NCBI GenBank assembly: GCA_030041435.1 | Contig: JASHNW010000069.1 | Span: 56,301 to 120,300, forward strand | Source of the DNA: Acidobacteriaceae bacterium | Lineage (GTDB): Bacteria; Acidobacteriota; Terriglobia; Terriglobales; Acidobacteriaceae | Direction of reading: 5' to 3' | DNA length: 64,000 nt | Part shown: positions 18,151 through 27,257 of the stretch, one piece after another | Layout of the letters: every line of letters starts with the position of its first letter | Position numbering within the stretch: the first letter of the stretch is position 1 | Translations under genes and position numbers: made by a program | Notes under the pieces: generated by a model | What the model saw: the letters and a program-made list of their open reading frames with translations, nothing else | What the model was told of the DNA's origin: nothing | The model's database searches: none

Positions 18151-18981
18151 ATGAAAAGTTCTGCCGTGCTGATCGTCTCTCTCATCGTGGGCTGCGGTCC
18201 TGCCTTCGCACAATCCGCTCCCCAGGCCACGCCTGAGGATGGCTACGAGTCCGCCCGCAGCCTCGAGCTCTATCGCGAAGGCCACGCCTCGATGTTCATG
18301 AACGATTTTGGCCAGCTGGAGCGCTACCACGATGCCGACGTTGCGCTCGGCTCCCCGGCGCCCGGCGAGCAGCGCATTGTCTTCTTCGGCGACTCCATCA
18401 CCGATATCTGGAAGCTGGACGAGTCATTCCCGGGCAGGCACTACATCAACCGCGGCATTGGCGGCCAGACGACGCCTCAAATGCTCGTCCGCTTCCGCCA
18501 GGATGTGATCGACCTGCATCCCGCCGTCGTCGTCATCCTCGCCGGCACGAACGACATCGCGGGCAACACCGGGGATGAATCGCTGCAGCAGATTGAAGGC
18601 GATTACGTCAGCTTCGCCGAGCTCGCCCGCGCCAGCGGCATCCGCGTCGTCTTCTCTTCGGTCACGCCGATCGACGACTACAACCCCACTGCCCTCAGAT
18701 TCTTTCTGCAGCGCTCGCCGCAGAAAATCCTCGAGTTAAACGACTGGCTGAAAAAGTATTGTGCGGCCAACGGCCTGGTCTATCTCGACTACTTCTCGGC
18801 GATGGCTGACAGCCACGGCTATCTGAAAGCAGATTTGACGAACGATGGGCTGCACCCCAATGCCGCCGGCTTTGCCGTGATGGCTCCGCTGGCCCAGGCC
18901 GCGATCACCGAAGCCCTCGCCCAGCCGGTCACTTCGCGGAAGCAAGCTGATCCAGCGCCAGGTTCAGCTCCAGCACATTGA
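18151..18981 (+). CDS. Secreted SGNH/GDSL hydrolase
   Basis: A 276-residue protein with a signal peptide (VLIVSLIVGCGPAFAQ) and the four SGNH blocks. They are FFGDSITDIW (catalytic Ser), NRGIGGQTT (Gly), ILAGTNDIAG (Asn) and NDGLHPNAAGF (Asp/His). It is probably a periplasmic or secreted esterase, for example for acetylated polysaccharide; substrate is not known. The 3' end overlaps the end of kdpC on the other strand by 53 nt, so the last ~17 codons of each gene share DNA. Confidence 0.9.
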   Translation: MKSSAVLIVSLIVGCGPAFAQSAPQATPEDGYESARSLELYREGHASMFMNDFGQLERYHDADVALGSPAPGEQRIVFFGDSITDIWKLDESFPGRHYINRGIGGQTTPQMLVRFRQDVIDLHPAVVVILAGTNDIAGNTGDESLQQIEGDYVSFAELARASGIRVVFSSVTPIDDYNPTALRFFLQRSPQKILELNDWLKKYCAANGLVYLDYFSAMADSHGYLKADLTNDGLHPNAAGFAVMAPLAQAAITEALAQPVTSRKQADPAPGSAPAH

Positions 18982-19501
18982 CGCGCGGCTCGCCGAGAAA
19001 GCCCAGTTGCCGCCCTTCGATGTGCGACTCTACCAGCGCCCGCACGGTCGCTTCCGGCAGATGCCGCGCCGCCGCCACGACGGGCACCTGATACAGAGCC
19101 CCCTCCGGCGAAATATCCGGGTCGAGCCCGGATCCCGACGTCGTCACCAGTCCGATCGGCACCGGCTTCCCCGGGATCTTTTTCTGCCACGCTGCTACGT
19201 CGCTGTCGATGCGCGTCTCCAGCGCCTTATTGCTTTGGGCGAGATTGGAGCCGCCGGAATTCTGCGCATCGTAGCCACTTCCCGCCGCTGAAGGCCGGGA
19301 GTGGAAATAGCGATCGCTCGTAAAACCCTGTCCGATAATCGCCGACCCAATCACCTGGCCGTCCTGCACGATCAGCTGCCCATTGGCCTTGTTCTTCATC
19401 GTGAGTTGCGCGAGGCCGGTAACGACAAGGGGGTAGACAATCCCGAGCAGAACCGTGGTCACCAGCGTGTAGCGAATGGCAATGTTGAGTGTGCTCTTCA
19501 T
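18929..19501 (-). CDS. kdpC: Potassium-transporting ATPase subunit C
   Basis: A 190-residue periplasm-facing subunit with one N-terminal membrane helix (YTLVTTVLLGIVYPLVVTGL) that stabilises nucleotide binding by KdpB. The typical GQGFTSDRYFHSRPSAAG segment and the C-terminal VNVLELNLALDQL are present. It is the last gene of the kdp operon, 15 nt after kdpB. Its stop end runs 53 nt into the convergent SGNH hydrolase gene. Confidence 0.95.
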   Translation of the reverse strand: MKSTLNIAIRYTLVTTVLLGIVYPLVVTGLAQLTMKNKANGQLIVQDGQVIGSAIIGQGFTSDRYFHSRPSAAGSGYDAQNSGGSNLAQSNKALETRIDSDVAAWQKKIPGKPVPIGLVTTSGSGLDPDISPEGALYQVPVVAAARHLPEATVRALVESHIEGRQLGFLGEPRVNVLELNLALDQLASAK

Positions 19502-19516
19502 CGTATTTTTCTCCCC

Positions 19517-21547
19517 TTACGCCAGGTGCAGTCCATTCAGCGCCAGATCGATCAGCTTGATTCCGATGAATGGCACGATAATGCCGCCGATGCCGTAGAT
19601 AATCAGGTTGCGCCGCAGCAGCGCCTGCGCCGACATGGGCTCGTACCGCACGCCCTTCAGCGCCAGCGGAATCAGCGCGACGATGATCACCGCGTTAAAG
19701 ATAACCGCGGACAAAATTGCCGAGTGCGGCGTCTGCAGGTGCATGATGTTCAGCGCATTCAGCACCGGAAAGACGCCTGCGAACATCGCCGGGATGATTG
19801 CGAAATACTTGGCTACGTCGTTGGCGATCGAAAACGTAGTCAGCGCGCCGCGCGTCATCAGCAGCTGTTTGCCGATTTCGACGATCTCAATCAGCTTCGT
19901 CGGGTTTGAGTCGAGGTCGACCATGTTCCCGGCTTCTTTCGCTGCCTGAGTGCCGGTATTCATCGCTACGCCTACATCGGCCTGCGCCAGCGCGGGAGCA
20001 TCGTTCGTGCCGTCTCCTGTCATCGCCACCAGCTTGCCTTTGCCCTGCTCGCGTTTGATCAGATCCATCTTGTCCTTCGGCTTGGCTTCAGCGAGAAAAT
20101 CGTCCACGCCCGCCTCGCGCGCAATCACCGCAGCCGTTAACGGGTTATCGCCGGTGATCATGATGCTGCGAATGCCCATGGCGCGCAGCCGCGCCAGCCG
20201 ATCCTTCAAACCGCCCTTCACAATGTCTTTGAGATAAATGACGCCGAGCGCGGTGTTGTTTTCGGCGACCACCAGCGGCGTGCCGCCCATGCGTGCAATC
20301 TCCTCCACGCGATCGGTCACTGCGCGCGGCATGCTCGACCCCTGCTGCTCGAGGTGGCGGGCAATTGCGTCCGCCGAGCCCTTGCGGATCTTGCTCCCCG
20401 GCAGATCCACGCCAGACATGCGTGTCTGCGCGCTGAACGGGACAAACTCGCAGCGCATTCCCGAAACATCGCGTCCGCGCAGATTGTATTTCTCCTTCGC
20501 CAGTACGACGATTGACCGGCCCTCCGGCGTCTCGTCCGACAGTGAAGCGAGTTGTGCCACGTCCGCCAGTCGCTCCGTGCTGATGTTCGGTGCAGGGAAG
20601 AATTCCGTTGCCTGGCGGTTGCCGAGCGTGATCGTTCCGGTCTTATCGAGCAACAGGGTGTTGACGTCGCCGGCCGCCTCCACGGCGCGGCCGGACATAG
20701 CCAGCACGTTGTACTGAACGAGACGATCCATCCCCGCAATACCGATGGCCGACAGCAGCGCGCCAATCGTTGTCGGTATGAGGCACACCAGCAGCGACAC
20801 CAGCACAAAGATGGTTTGCGGAGCGTGCGAGTAGATTGCATACGGCTGCAACGTCGCCACCGCGAGCAGGAAGATCACTGTCAGTCCGGCCAGCAGAATG
20901 CTCAGTGCAATCTCGTTTGGAGTCTTCTGGCGCTCCGCACCCTCCACCAGCGCAATCATGCGGTCGAGAAAAGTCTCTCCGGGGTTCGAGGTGATCTTCA
21001 CTTTGATCCAGTCCGAGAGCACGCGCGTTCCACCCGTCACCGCGGAGCGGTCGCCGCCCGCCTCGCGAATCACCGGCGCCGATTCTCCCGTAATCGCCGA
21101 TTCGTCTACGGATGCGACGCCTTCGATCACCTCGCCGTCGCCTGCGATGAACTGGCCGGCTTCCACTTTGATGACGTCTCCGGAGCGCAGCTGCGAGCTC
21201 GACACTGCTTCCATGGAGCCATCGTCACGATAGCGCCAGGCCATGGTTTCTCCCTTGGCCTTGCGCAGTGTGTCGGCCTGTGCTTTGCCGCGCCCTTCGG
21301 CGATCGCCTCGGCGAAATTGGCAAACAGCACCGTGAACCACAGCCACAGGGTGATCTGCAAATCGAATCCGACGGGCCTGTGCAGCGCGGCCTCCTCAAT
21401 CAGCAGGGCCGTCGTCACCACGCTGCCCACCTCGACCACAAACATCACGGGGTTCTTCATCATCACCCGCGGATCGAGCTTGCGGAACGAGTCCACGATT
21501 GCCTGGCGGAGAATGTCAATATTCCAGAGAGATTGCTTGCTTGCCAT
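19517..21547 (-). CDS. kdpB: Potassium-transporting P-type ATPase subunit B
   Basis: A 676-residue P-type ATPase, the energy-coupling subunit of the high-affinity K+ pump. The phosphorylated aspartate is about residue 301 in [12 protein letters not shown]. Upstream are the [13 protein letters not shown] actuator loop; downstream are the [13 protein letters not shown] nucleotide region, [10 protein letters not shown] and [20 protein letters not shown] hinge motifs. Length matches E. coli KdpB. It lies 19 nt after kdpA and 15 nt before kdpC. Confidence 0.97.
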   Translation of the reverse strand: MASKQSLWNIDILRQAIVDSFRKLDPRVMMKNPVMFVVEVGSVVTTALLIEEAALHRPVGFDLQITLWLWFTVLFANFAEAIAEGRGKAQADTLRKAKGETMAWRYRDDGSMEAVSSSQLRSGDVIKVEAGQFIAGDGEVIEGVASVDESAITGESAPVIREAGGDRSAVTGGTRVLSDWIKVKITSNPGETFLDRMIALVEGAERQKTPNEIALSILLAGLTVIFLLAVATLQPYAIYSHAPQTIFVLVSLLVCLIPTTIGALLSAIGIAGMDRLVQYNVLAMSGRAVEAAGDVNTLLLDKTGTITLGNRQATEFFPAPNISTERLADVAQLASLSDETPEGRSIVVLAKEKYNLRGRDVSGMRCEFVPFSAQTRMSGVDLPGSKIRKGSADAIARHLEQQGSSMPRAVTDRVEEIARMGGTPLVVAENNTALGVIYLKDIVKGGLKDRLARLRAMGIRSIMITGDNPLTAAVIAREAGVDDFLAEAKPKDKMDLIKREQGKGKLVAMTGDGTNDAPALAQADVGVAMNTGTQAAKEAGNMVDLDSNPTKLIEIVEIGKQLLMTRGALTTFSIANDVAKYFAIIPAMFAGVFPVLNALNIMHLQTPHSAILSAVIFNAVIIVALIPLALKGVRYEPMSAQALLRRNLIIYGIGGIIVPFIGIKLIDLALNGLHLA

Positions 21548-21566
21548 CGAATACTATCTCCTCGAC

Positions 21567-23279
21567 TTAAGAAAAGAGCGTCCCGTGCTGTAAGAGCAGG
21601 TGTTCGAGAATGGGTCCCAGGCTCAGCGCCGGGAAAAAAGTCAGCGCGCCGACGATGAGGATCACGCCCGTCAGCAGCACGGTGAACAGCGCGGTGTTGA
21701 CCGGAAAAGTTCCGGGCGACGGCGGAATGCTCTTCTTCCGCGCCAGATTGCCGGCCAGGGCCAGCATGGGGATCATCATCAGGAATCGTCCGCTCAGCAT
21801 CGTGAAGCCGAGGGTGGTGTTGTACCAGGTCGTGTTGGCGTTGAGGCCCCCGAACGCCGATCCGTTATTCCCGGCAGCGGACGAATAGGCGTACAGGATC
21901 TGGCTTAGTCCGTGCGGCCCCGGGTTGGTGATCCCCGCCAGGCCAGCCGGACAGAGAACCGAAATCGCGCTCAGTGTAAGAATCACCAGAGGAAAGATCA
22001 GAACGTAAAGCATCGACATCTTCACGTCGAAGGCTTCGATCTTTTTACCCAGATATTCCGGCGTTCGCCCCACCATCAGTCCTGCGATAAATACCGACAG
22101 GACGACGAAAATGATCATGCCGTAAAGTCCCGAGCCGACGCCGCCGAAAATAATCTCGCCCAGCATGATGTTTGTGAGCGGAACCATACCGCCCAGCGGC
22201 GTAAAAGAGTCATGCCAGGAGTTGATGGCGCCACAGCTTGCGTCCGTCGTGATCGTTGCGAACAGCGCCGAATCCGCGACCCCGAAACGCGTTTCCTTGC
22301 CCTCCATATTGCCGCCCGATTGCAGGGTGCCGGCTCGCTGATCAACTCCATGCAGCGTTGGATTCGGATGCGCTTCCGCCCAGTACGCAACCGTGAATCC
22401 CGCCGCAAACAGGACCGACATGCAGGCGAACACCGCCCATCCGTGCCCCGGCGAACCGGTCATGCGGCCCAGTGTGACAGTGAGCGCCGCACCAATCAGG
22501 AAAATGGAGAACATCTCGAGAAAATTACTGAACGGCGTCGGATTTTCAAAAGGATGCGCGCTGTTCGCGTTGAAAAACCCGCCGCCGTTCGTGCCCAGCA
22601 TCTTGATTGCTTCCTGCGACGCAACCGGCCCCTGGGCAATCGTCTGTGTCTGGTGTTCCAGGGTGTGTGCGACAGTGTACGGATGCAGATTCTGAATCGC
22701 CCCCTGACCTACCAGCGCCAGCGCATAAACAATGCAGATCGGAAGCAGAACATACAGGCAGGCCCGCGTCGTATCCACCCAGAAGTTGCCAATGGTTTTC
22801 GACTCGCGGCGCGCGATGCCTCGCACCAGTGCAATGGCCACGGCGATGCCAACGGCCCCGCTGAAGAAGTTGTGGTACGCCAAACCGACCATCTGCGTGA
22901 AGTAGCTCATGGTCGTTTCCGGCGTGTAAGCCTGCCAGTTCGTGTTGGTCGTAAAAGAGACCGCGGTATTCCACGCCAGCAGAGAACTCACTCCCGGAAG
23001 GTGCTGCGGGTTCCACGGCAGATGCAGTTGTACCCGCTCGAAGATATACGTCAGCACCAGGGACACTCCGCTGAAGAGCAGCATGGCGACGGCGTACTCG
23101 CGCCATGACATCTCTTCCGCATCGCGAACGCCGCACACCCGGTAGATCGCCTTCTCCAGCGGGCCCAGGAAGCTGTATTTGCCGGAGAAGACCCCGGCGA
23201 TGTAAATTCCCAACGGCCGCATGCACACCAGCAGCACGACAAAGTAGATCAGAAACTGCAGCCAGCCATTCGCAGTCAT
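21567..23279 (-). CDS. kdpA: Potassium-transporting ATPase subunit A
   Basis: A 570-residue channel-like subunit of about ten membrane helices that binds and passes K+. Selectivity-filter-like loops are visible, including NTNWQAYTPETT, LGTNGGGFFNANS and the GLYGMIIFV region. The start ATG lies one base after the kdpF stop, so expression is coupled. It is part of the order porin - small ORF - kdpF - kdpA - kdpB - kdpC. Confidence 0.97.
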   Translation of the reverse strand: MTANGWLQFLIYFVVLLVCMRPLGIYIAGVFSGKYSFLGPLEKAIYRVCGVRDAEEMSWREYAVAMLLFSGVSLVLTYIFERVQLHLPWNPQHLPGVSSLLAWNTAVSFTTNTNWQAYTPETTMSYFTQMVGLAYHNFFSGAVGIAVAIALVRGIARRESKTIGNFWVDTTRACLYVLLPICIVYALALVGQGAIQNLHPYTVAHTLEHQTQTIAQGPVASQEAIKMLGTNGGGFFNANSAHPFENPTPFSNFLEMFSIFLIGAALTVTLGRMTGSPGHGWAVFACMSVLFAAGFTVAYWAEAHPNPTLHGVDQRAGTLQSGGNMEGKETRFGVADSALFATITTDASCGAINSWHDSFTPLGGMVPLTNIMLGEIIFGGVGSGLYGMIIFVVLSVFIAGLMVGRTPEYLGKKIEAFDVKMSMLYVLIFPLVILTLSAISVLCPAGLAGITNPGPHGLSQILYAYSSAAGNNGSAFGGLNANTTWYNTTLGFTMLSGRFLMMIPMLALAGNLARKKSIPPSPGTFPVNTALFTVLLTGVILIVGALTFFPALSLGPILEHLLLQHGTLFS

Positions 23280-23280
23280 C

Positions 23281-23370
23281 TTAGAATTTCTCCGGATAGA
23301 GCAGAGCCACCACGAGATAGACGAGTAGAAACACCGTAATTGCCGTAATGATGAGAGTTGTTACATGCAT
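23281..23370 (-). CDS. kdpF: KdpF small membrane subunit
   Basis: A 29-residue open frame with a single hydrophobic helix (LIITAITVFLLVYLVVALLY) ending in PEKF, the typical KdpF ending. It starts with ATG at 23370 and ends one base before kdpA. KdpF is a lipid-like stabilising subunit of the KdpFABC complex. Confidence 0.9.
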   Translation of the reverse strand: MHVTTLIITAITVFLLVYLVVALLYPEKF

Positions 23371-23373
23371 GAG

Positions 23374-23460
23374 CTACCTCAACTTTTCACAGGCTACTGT
23401 ATAGAGCAGAGCCAGCACAAAAAAGGCCACAGTGAACGCAAGCATCAAAAGGTCTGACAT
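23374..23460 (-). CDS. 28-residue single-helix membrane peptide upstream of kdpF
   Basis: The sequence begins MSDLLMLAFTVAFFVLALLY and ends with a short polar tail, CEKLR. It has an ATG at 23460, sits 13 nt after the porin stop and ends 3 nt before the kdpF ATG, so it is packed within the operon like a real gene. It resembles KdpF in size and in having one helix followed by a charged tail but is not a copy of it. A role as an extra small subunit of the Kdp complex is inferred from position only. Confidence 0.75.
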   Translation of the reverse strand: MSDLLMLAFTVAFFVLALLYTVACEKLR

Positions 23461-23473
23461 AGATGGGTCCTCT

Positions 23474-24919
23474 TTACCACGATCCCTGTTTACCGCCATA
23501 CCACCAGACGATCCCTAACGTGGTCGTGTCCTGGTGGTTCGCTGGCGCCGCCGGGTCAGCGGTGACGAAGTACGGGCGATTGCTCCAGTCCCGTCTATAT
23601 TCCAGAAAGGCGTCGAAGCCGTCGGCAAAGTTGTACTTGTATGTAGCCGTGCCTTCCTTCAGCGCCTGGGTCGTGTTGCTGAAAAGGCCGCCGCGGTCCG
23701 ACAGATACTCGCCTCGCGCAGCCAAAGCGATGCGCGGGCTGAACTGATACTGCGCATAGGCCGCGCCTCCGTCCGTATGTTCCGGCGCTGAAGATTCTCC
23801 CGGCGCAGCGTTTGCCCACTCGCGCTCGATCACATAGTCGCCTTCCCCGGCCAATGTCAGTTTCGGCGCCGCCTGCCAGGTGGCGTAGCTGTCGAAGATA
23901 TCCAGCTTCCCGTTTGGCGCAGGGGTAATCGGCGCTTCGCACAATCCCGGCTGCACCGGGACGGTGCAGTTCGTGGCGGAAACGGTGTTCGGATGCTCCT
24001 GACCGAGGTAATAGTTGAATGTCCAGGTCACTTCCTTCGCCGGTTGCGCCGTCCAGCCAAAAAGCTCGTCCTTAAAGGCGTTAGTGGGCTCCGACTGGTT
24101 TGTGCCGTTGTCGATCCAGTAGTTTGCAGTGAGCTTATCGTTAATTTTGTAACTGGCCCGAACGCCGGAATGATAGAAGGGCAGGAAGTAGAAGTAGAAG
24201 GACCGCGTGTAGTTCATCTGGTCCTTTGCATAGTTGCCTTCTATGCCCAGGGAACTGGCCCATTTGCCGAAATCCATGTCGATACCGTGCCCGACGGGCG
24301 CGATATACGAACCGTACGCCTGGAAAATATTGCGATAGATCTCCGGTCGCGGTTCATTGGCCGGATTACCCTGCAGGGTTTCCGTCGCCTGACCAAACTG
24401 CAGATCGATGCGGAACCCGTAACGGCGGTGAATTGTCAGATCGGGGTCCAGATCGAAAATGAAGTCTGCCTGATTGATGCTGAAGGTGTTGCTCAGCACG
24501 TCGTAGGCGCGCAGATCGTTCACGCGGCCAACCGGAGCATTGAAGTTGTACTCGTAATATCCGTCGAAATAGTAATTCAGCGTCGCGCCTCCGGGCAGGG
24601 TGCCGGGGAGCAGCGGCGGCGCGGGCACCACTCCCGCGGCGGTCGCCTGTGCCGGAGGAGCGCCCTCAGGAGTCTGTAGTTGCCTCGTTGCCGACACCAG
24701 GGCGGCGGCTGCCTGTGGCCCGGTGCTGCCGGAGACCTCGGACGCTGCCCGCGTTTGGCGATTCTCTTCCTCGAGCGTAGCCACGCGCTGCTCCAGATCG
24801 AATACCATCTGCTTCAACTGCTGCACTTCGTTCGCCTCTGGCTGCGACTGCTGTTGCGCCATCGCCGCGGATGGCAGGATGAGGGCACACGTCACAAGGG
24901 ATCGGAGGAGGGCTTTCAT
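23474..24919 (-). CDS. Outer-membrane beta-barrel porin (OmpL/BBP2-like) within the kdp operon
   Basis: A 481-residue protein. The signal peptide (LLRSLVTCALILPSAAMAQ) is followed by a short predicted coiled coil (EVQQLKQMVFDLEQRVATLE), a Pro/Ala linker, and about 360 residues of alternating aromatic/polar strands ending in LGIVWWYGGKQGSW, an outer-membrane C-terminus. The pattern fits the putative beta-barrel porin-2 family. The ATG at 24919 is chosen for the signal peptide; the longer frame adds unrelated residues. It lies 134 nt after kdpE and 13 nt before the small ORF, so it is likely transcribed with kdp genes and may let K+ through the outer membrane. Confidence 0.85.
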   Translation of the reverse strand: MKALLRSLVTCALILPSAAMAQQQSQPEANEVQQLKQMVFDLEQRVATLEEENRQTRAASEVSGSTGPQAAAALVSATRQLQTPEGAPPAQATAAGVVPAPPLLPGTLPGGATLNYYFDGYYEYNFNAPVGRVNDLRAYDVLSNTFSINQADFIFDLDPDLTIHRRYGFRIDLQFGQATETLQGNPANEPRPEIYRNIFQAYGSYIAPVGHGIDMDFGKWASSLGIEGNYAKDQMNYTRSFYFYFLPFYHSGVRASYKINDKLTANYWIDNGTNQSEPTNAFKDELFGWTAQPAKEVTWTFNYYLGQEHPNTVSATNCTVPVQPGLCEAPITPAPNGKLDIFDSYATWQAAPKLTLAGEGDYVIEREWANAAPGESSAPEHTDGGAAYAQYQFSPRIALAARGEYLSDRGGLFSNTTQALKEGTATYKYNFADGFDAFLEYRRDWSNRPYFVTADPAAPANHQDTTTLGIVWWYGGKQGSW

Positions 24920-25053
24920 GTTTAGTCTGGTTGCGCCAACTCCAGTGGACCGCTGGGCGCCGAAGGGGGGCATAACGGAGGCATAAAGAAAACGTAAGGG
25001 GACGGGCAAACGCTCGCGCCGCGATCCCCTGGGAGCTGTGGATCGGGCCGCCT

Positions 25054-25743
25054 CTAGCCTTCAGCGCCTTCCGGGAGGAATCGATATCCCACCCACGGCT
25101 CGGTCTGGATGTATTCCTTCCGGGCGTCGCCCGATAATTTCTTTCTGAGCTGGCCGACAAACACGCGCAGATATTCGGGCTGCTGGGCCGACTGGGCTCC
25201 CCACACGGTGGTCAGCAGTGTTCGATGGGTCAGCACTTTGCCTGCATTGCGCGCAAACAGCAGCAGAAGGTCGAATTCCTTGGGCGTCAGGTGCACCGCG
25301 CGTCCCGCCACGGTTACGGTGTGAGCGGCGGGATCGACTAAGAAATCGCCCACTTCGATCGCCGCGTCACCGGCCCGCTCCGGCGCCCGCCGCAGATGCG
25401 CCCGCACGCGTGCCAGCAATTCCTGAATACTGAACGGCTTGGTTACGTAATCGTCCGCACCGGCATCCAGCGCCTCCACCTTCGAGTGCTCCTGGTTCCG
25501 GACGGACAGCACCAGAATCGGCGTGCGGCTCCTGCGTCTCACCGCACGGCACAGATCGATGCCGGTCATGCCGGGCATCATCAGATCCGTTACCAGAAGG
25601 TCCGGCTTCCATTCCTCAAAGATTCGCAGCGCCTCCTCAGGATCGTTCACTGTTCGTACATCGTAGCGCTGCGCCGTGAGCGACGCGCGCAGCACCCGCG
25701 TGATCTGAATCTCATCGTCCACCACAAGAATCCGTTCCGCCAT
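25054..25743 (-). CDS. kdpE: KdpE-type response regulator (OmpR family)
   Basis: A 229-residue regulator. The receiver domain has the acidic pair VVDDE near residue 9, phospho-acceptor D53 in LLVTDLMMPGM, and the switch lysine in DDYVTKPFS. The C-terminal winged helix (HLTPKEFDLLLLFARNAGK, then RVFVGQLRKKL) is of the OmpR/PhoB type. Position next to kdp genes supports KdpE. It is divergent from the kinase gene with only 30 nt between starts, which must hold both promoters or ribosome sites. Confidence 0.93.
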   Translation of the reverse strand: MAERILVVDDEIQITRVLRASLTAQRYDVRTVNDPEEALRIFEEWKPDLLVTDLMMPGMTGIDLCRAVRRRSRTPILVLSVRNQEHSKVEALDAGADDYVTKPFSIQELLARVRAHLRRAPERAGDAAIEVGDFLVDPAAHTVTVAGRAVHLTPKEFDLLLLFARNAGKVLTHRTLLTTVWGAQSAQQPEYLRVFVGQLRKKLSGDARKEYIQTEPWVGYRFLPEGAEG

Positions 25744-25773
25744 CGCCCTCGCTCCGGGGTATCATCGCCTGTC

Positions 25774-27231
25774 ATGGAGAAGCATACAGCGCGTGCGGGC
25801 AGGGCTGTGCTGCGGTACGCCGTATTAACCGGGGCGGCTTCCCTGCTGGTGGTCCTTTTCCGCACCGTCGTTCCCGCCAACCAGACGACTGTGGCGCTCA
25901 GCTTTCTCATGTTGGTGCTGCTTACCGCCTCGCGCTGGCGACTGGCCTACTCGGTCTACCTCTCCATTCTGTGCACGCTGCTGTATAACTTCTTTTTTCT
26001 GCCCCCGGTCGGTCGCCTGACGATCGCTGATCCGCGCAACGCGGTGGCTTTGGTGGCGTTCCTGGCCAGCAGTTTTCTGGTCAGCCATCTTTCCGATAAG
26101 GAGCGTCGGCATGCCGAATCGTCCGAGGCGCGCCGTCATGAAGTCGAACGCCTCTATGAGTTCAGCCAGCAGCTGCTGCTGCAGGAAGACTTGCGCGGCC
26201 TGGCGCGCGCCACGCCCTCGGTTGCGGCCGCGGTTTTCGGCTTTCGCGGCGTCGCCCTCTATGTTCGTGACGAAGATGCGGCGTATTACTCCGATCCCGC
26301 CAACGAACTGCTTCCCGCTGTCGATCTCAAGCTCGCCGCCAGTCAAACTGAAGCCGGCGTGACCCTGCGGAACGGAGTGCACATCATTCCGCTGTCGCTG
26401 GGCATGCGTTCGGCAGGTGCGCTCGCCGTCACTGACGTGGGCTTCTCCCCGCAGATATACGAGGCCATTGGCGGCCTGGTGGCTATCGCCCTGGAGCGTG
26501 CCGCCGCCGTGGAACGCAGCAGCCGCCTCGAAGCGTGGCGCGAAGGCGAGCGGCTGCGCTCCGCGCTGCTCGACTCCGTCACGCACGATCTGCGGACGCC
26601 CCTGACCGCTATTCGCGCGGCCGCCACCATGCTTGCCAGCCAGCCGGATCTCGCCGAACCGGAGCGCACCGAGTTCATCGCGGTTGTCGACGAAGAAAGC
26701 GCGCGTCTCGACCGGCTCATCGGTCAGGCCGTCGAAATGGCACAACTCGACGCGGAAGCGGTGCAGATTAACCTGCAGCTCCAGGATGTTCGCGACCTGG
26801 TGGAAACCACCGTCGAGGAAATGCGGCCCCTCCTTCGCGATCGTCCCGTCGACATCCAGATTGCAGCCGATCTGCCGCGCGTTCCCATGGATCGCGGGCT
26901 GGTGCATCGCGTTCTGCGGCACATTCTCGAGAACGCGGCGAAATACTCGCCCTCCGGTTCGCCCATCTCCATCCGCGCAGCGCACGACGATTACCGGCTG
27001 CTCATCTCTGTCGGTGATCGCGGCCCGGGCATCGAGTTCAGCGACCAGCCCTTCGTTTTCGATAAATTCTTCCGCGGCAGGAACCAGCAGAAGCAGTCCG
27101 CGGGCACGGGCATGGGCCTCGCCATCGTAAAGGCAATTCTGGAGGCGCACGGCGGCGGCATTGAAGTTGCCAGCCGCGCCGGCGAAGGTGCCCGCTTCAC
27201 CTTCTGGCTGCCACTGGTTGCGGCGAGCTGA
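25774..27231 (+). CDS. KdpD-like sensor histidine kinase lacking the KdpD/Usp N-terminal domains
   Basis: A 485-residue kinase. Four hydrophobic helices (residues ~12-105, DUF4118-like) are followed by a GAF-like domain (~125-245). A HisKA domain follows with phospho-acceptor H271 in LDSVTHDLRTPLTAIRAAA. The HATPase domain has RHILENAAKYSP, GDRGPGIE and SAGTGMGLAIVKAI. This corresponds to the C-terminal half of classical KdpD (about 900 residues); the ~370-residue cytoplasmic KdpD and universal-stress domains are missing and are not encoded next to it. The upstream in-frame extension is antisense to kdpE and is rejected. It should phosphorylate KdpE. Confidence 0.9.
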   Translation: MEKHTARAGRAVLRYAVLTGAASLLVVLFRTVVPANQTTVALSFLMLVLLTASRWRLAYSVYLSILCTLLYNFFFLPPVGRLTIADPRNAVALVAFLASSFLVSHLSDKERRHAESSEARRHEVERLYEFSQQLLLQEDLRGLARATPSVAAAVFGFRGVALYVRDEDAAYYSDPANELLPAVDLKLAASQTEAGVTLRNGVHIIPLSLGMRSAGALAVTDVGFSPQIYEAIGGLVAIALERAAAVERSSRLEAWREGERLRSALLDSVTHDLRTPLTAIRAAATMLASQPDLAEPERTEFIAVVDEESARLDRLIGQAVEMAQLDAEAVQINLQLQDVRDLVETTVEEMRPLLRDRPVDIQIAADLPRVPMDRGLVHRVLRHILENAAKYSPSGSPISIRAAHDDYRLLISVGDRGPGIEFSDQPFVFDKFFRGRNQQKQSAGTGMGLAIVKAILEAHGGGIEVASRAGEGARFTFWLPLVAAS

Positions 27232-27257
27232 AACGATTCACTATGATCGTTTGCACG

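Noticed and set aside
25396..25773. An N-terminal extension of the KdpD-like kinase that might hold the missing KdpD domain
   Set aside because: It is antisense to kdpE and does not resemble KdpD or universal-stress domains.
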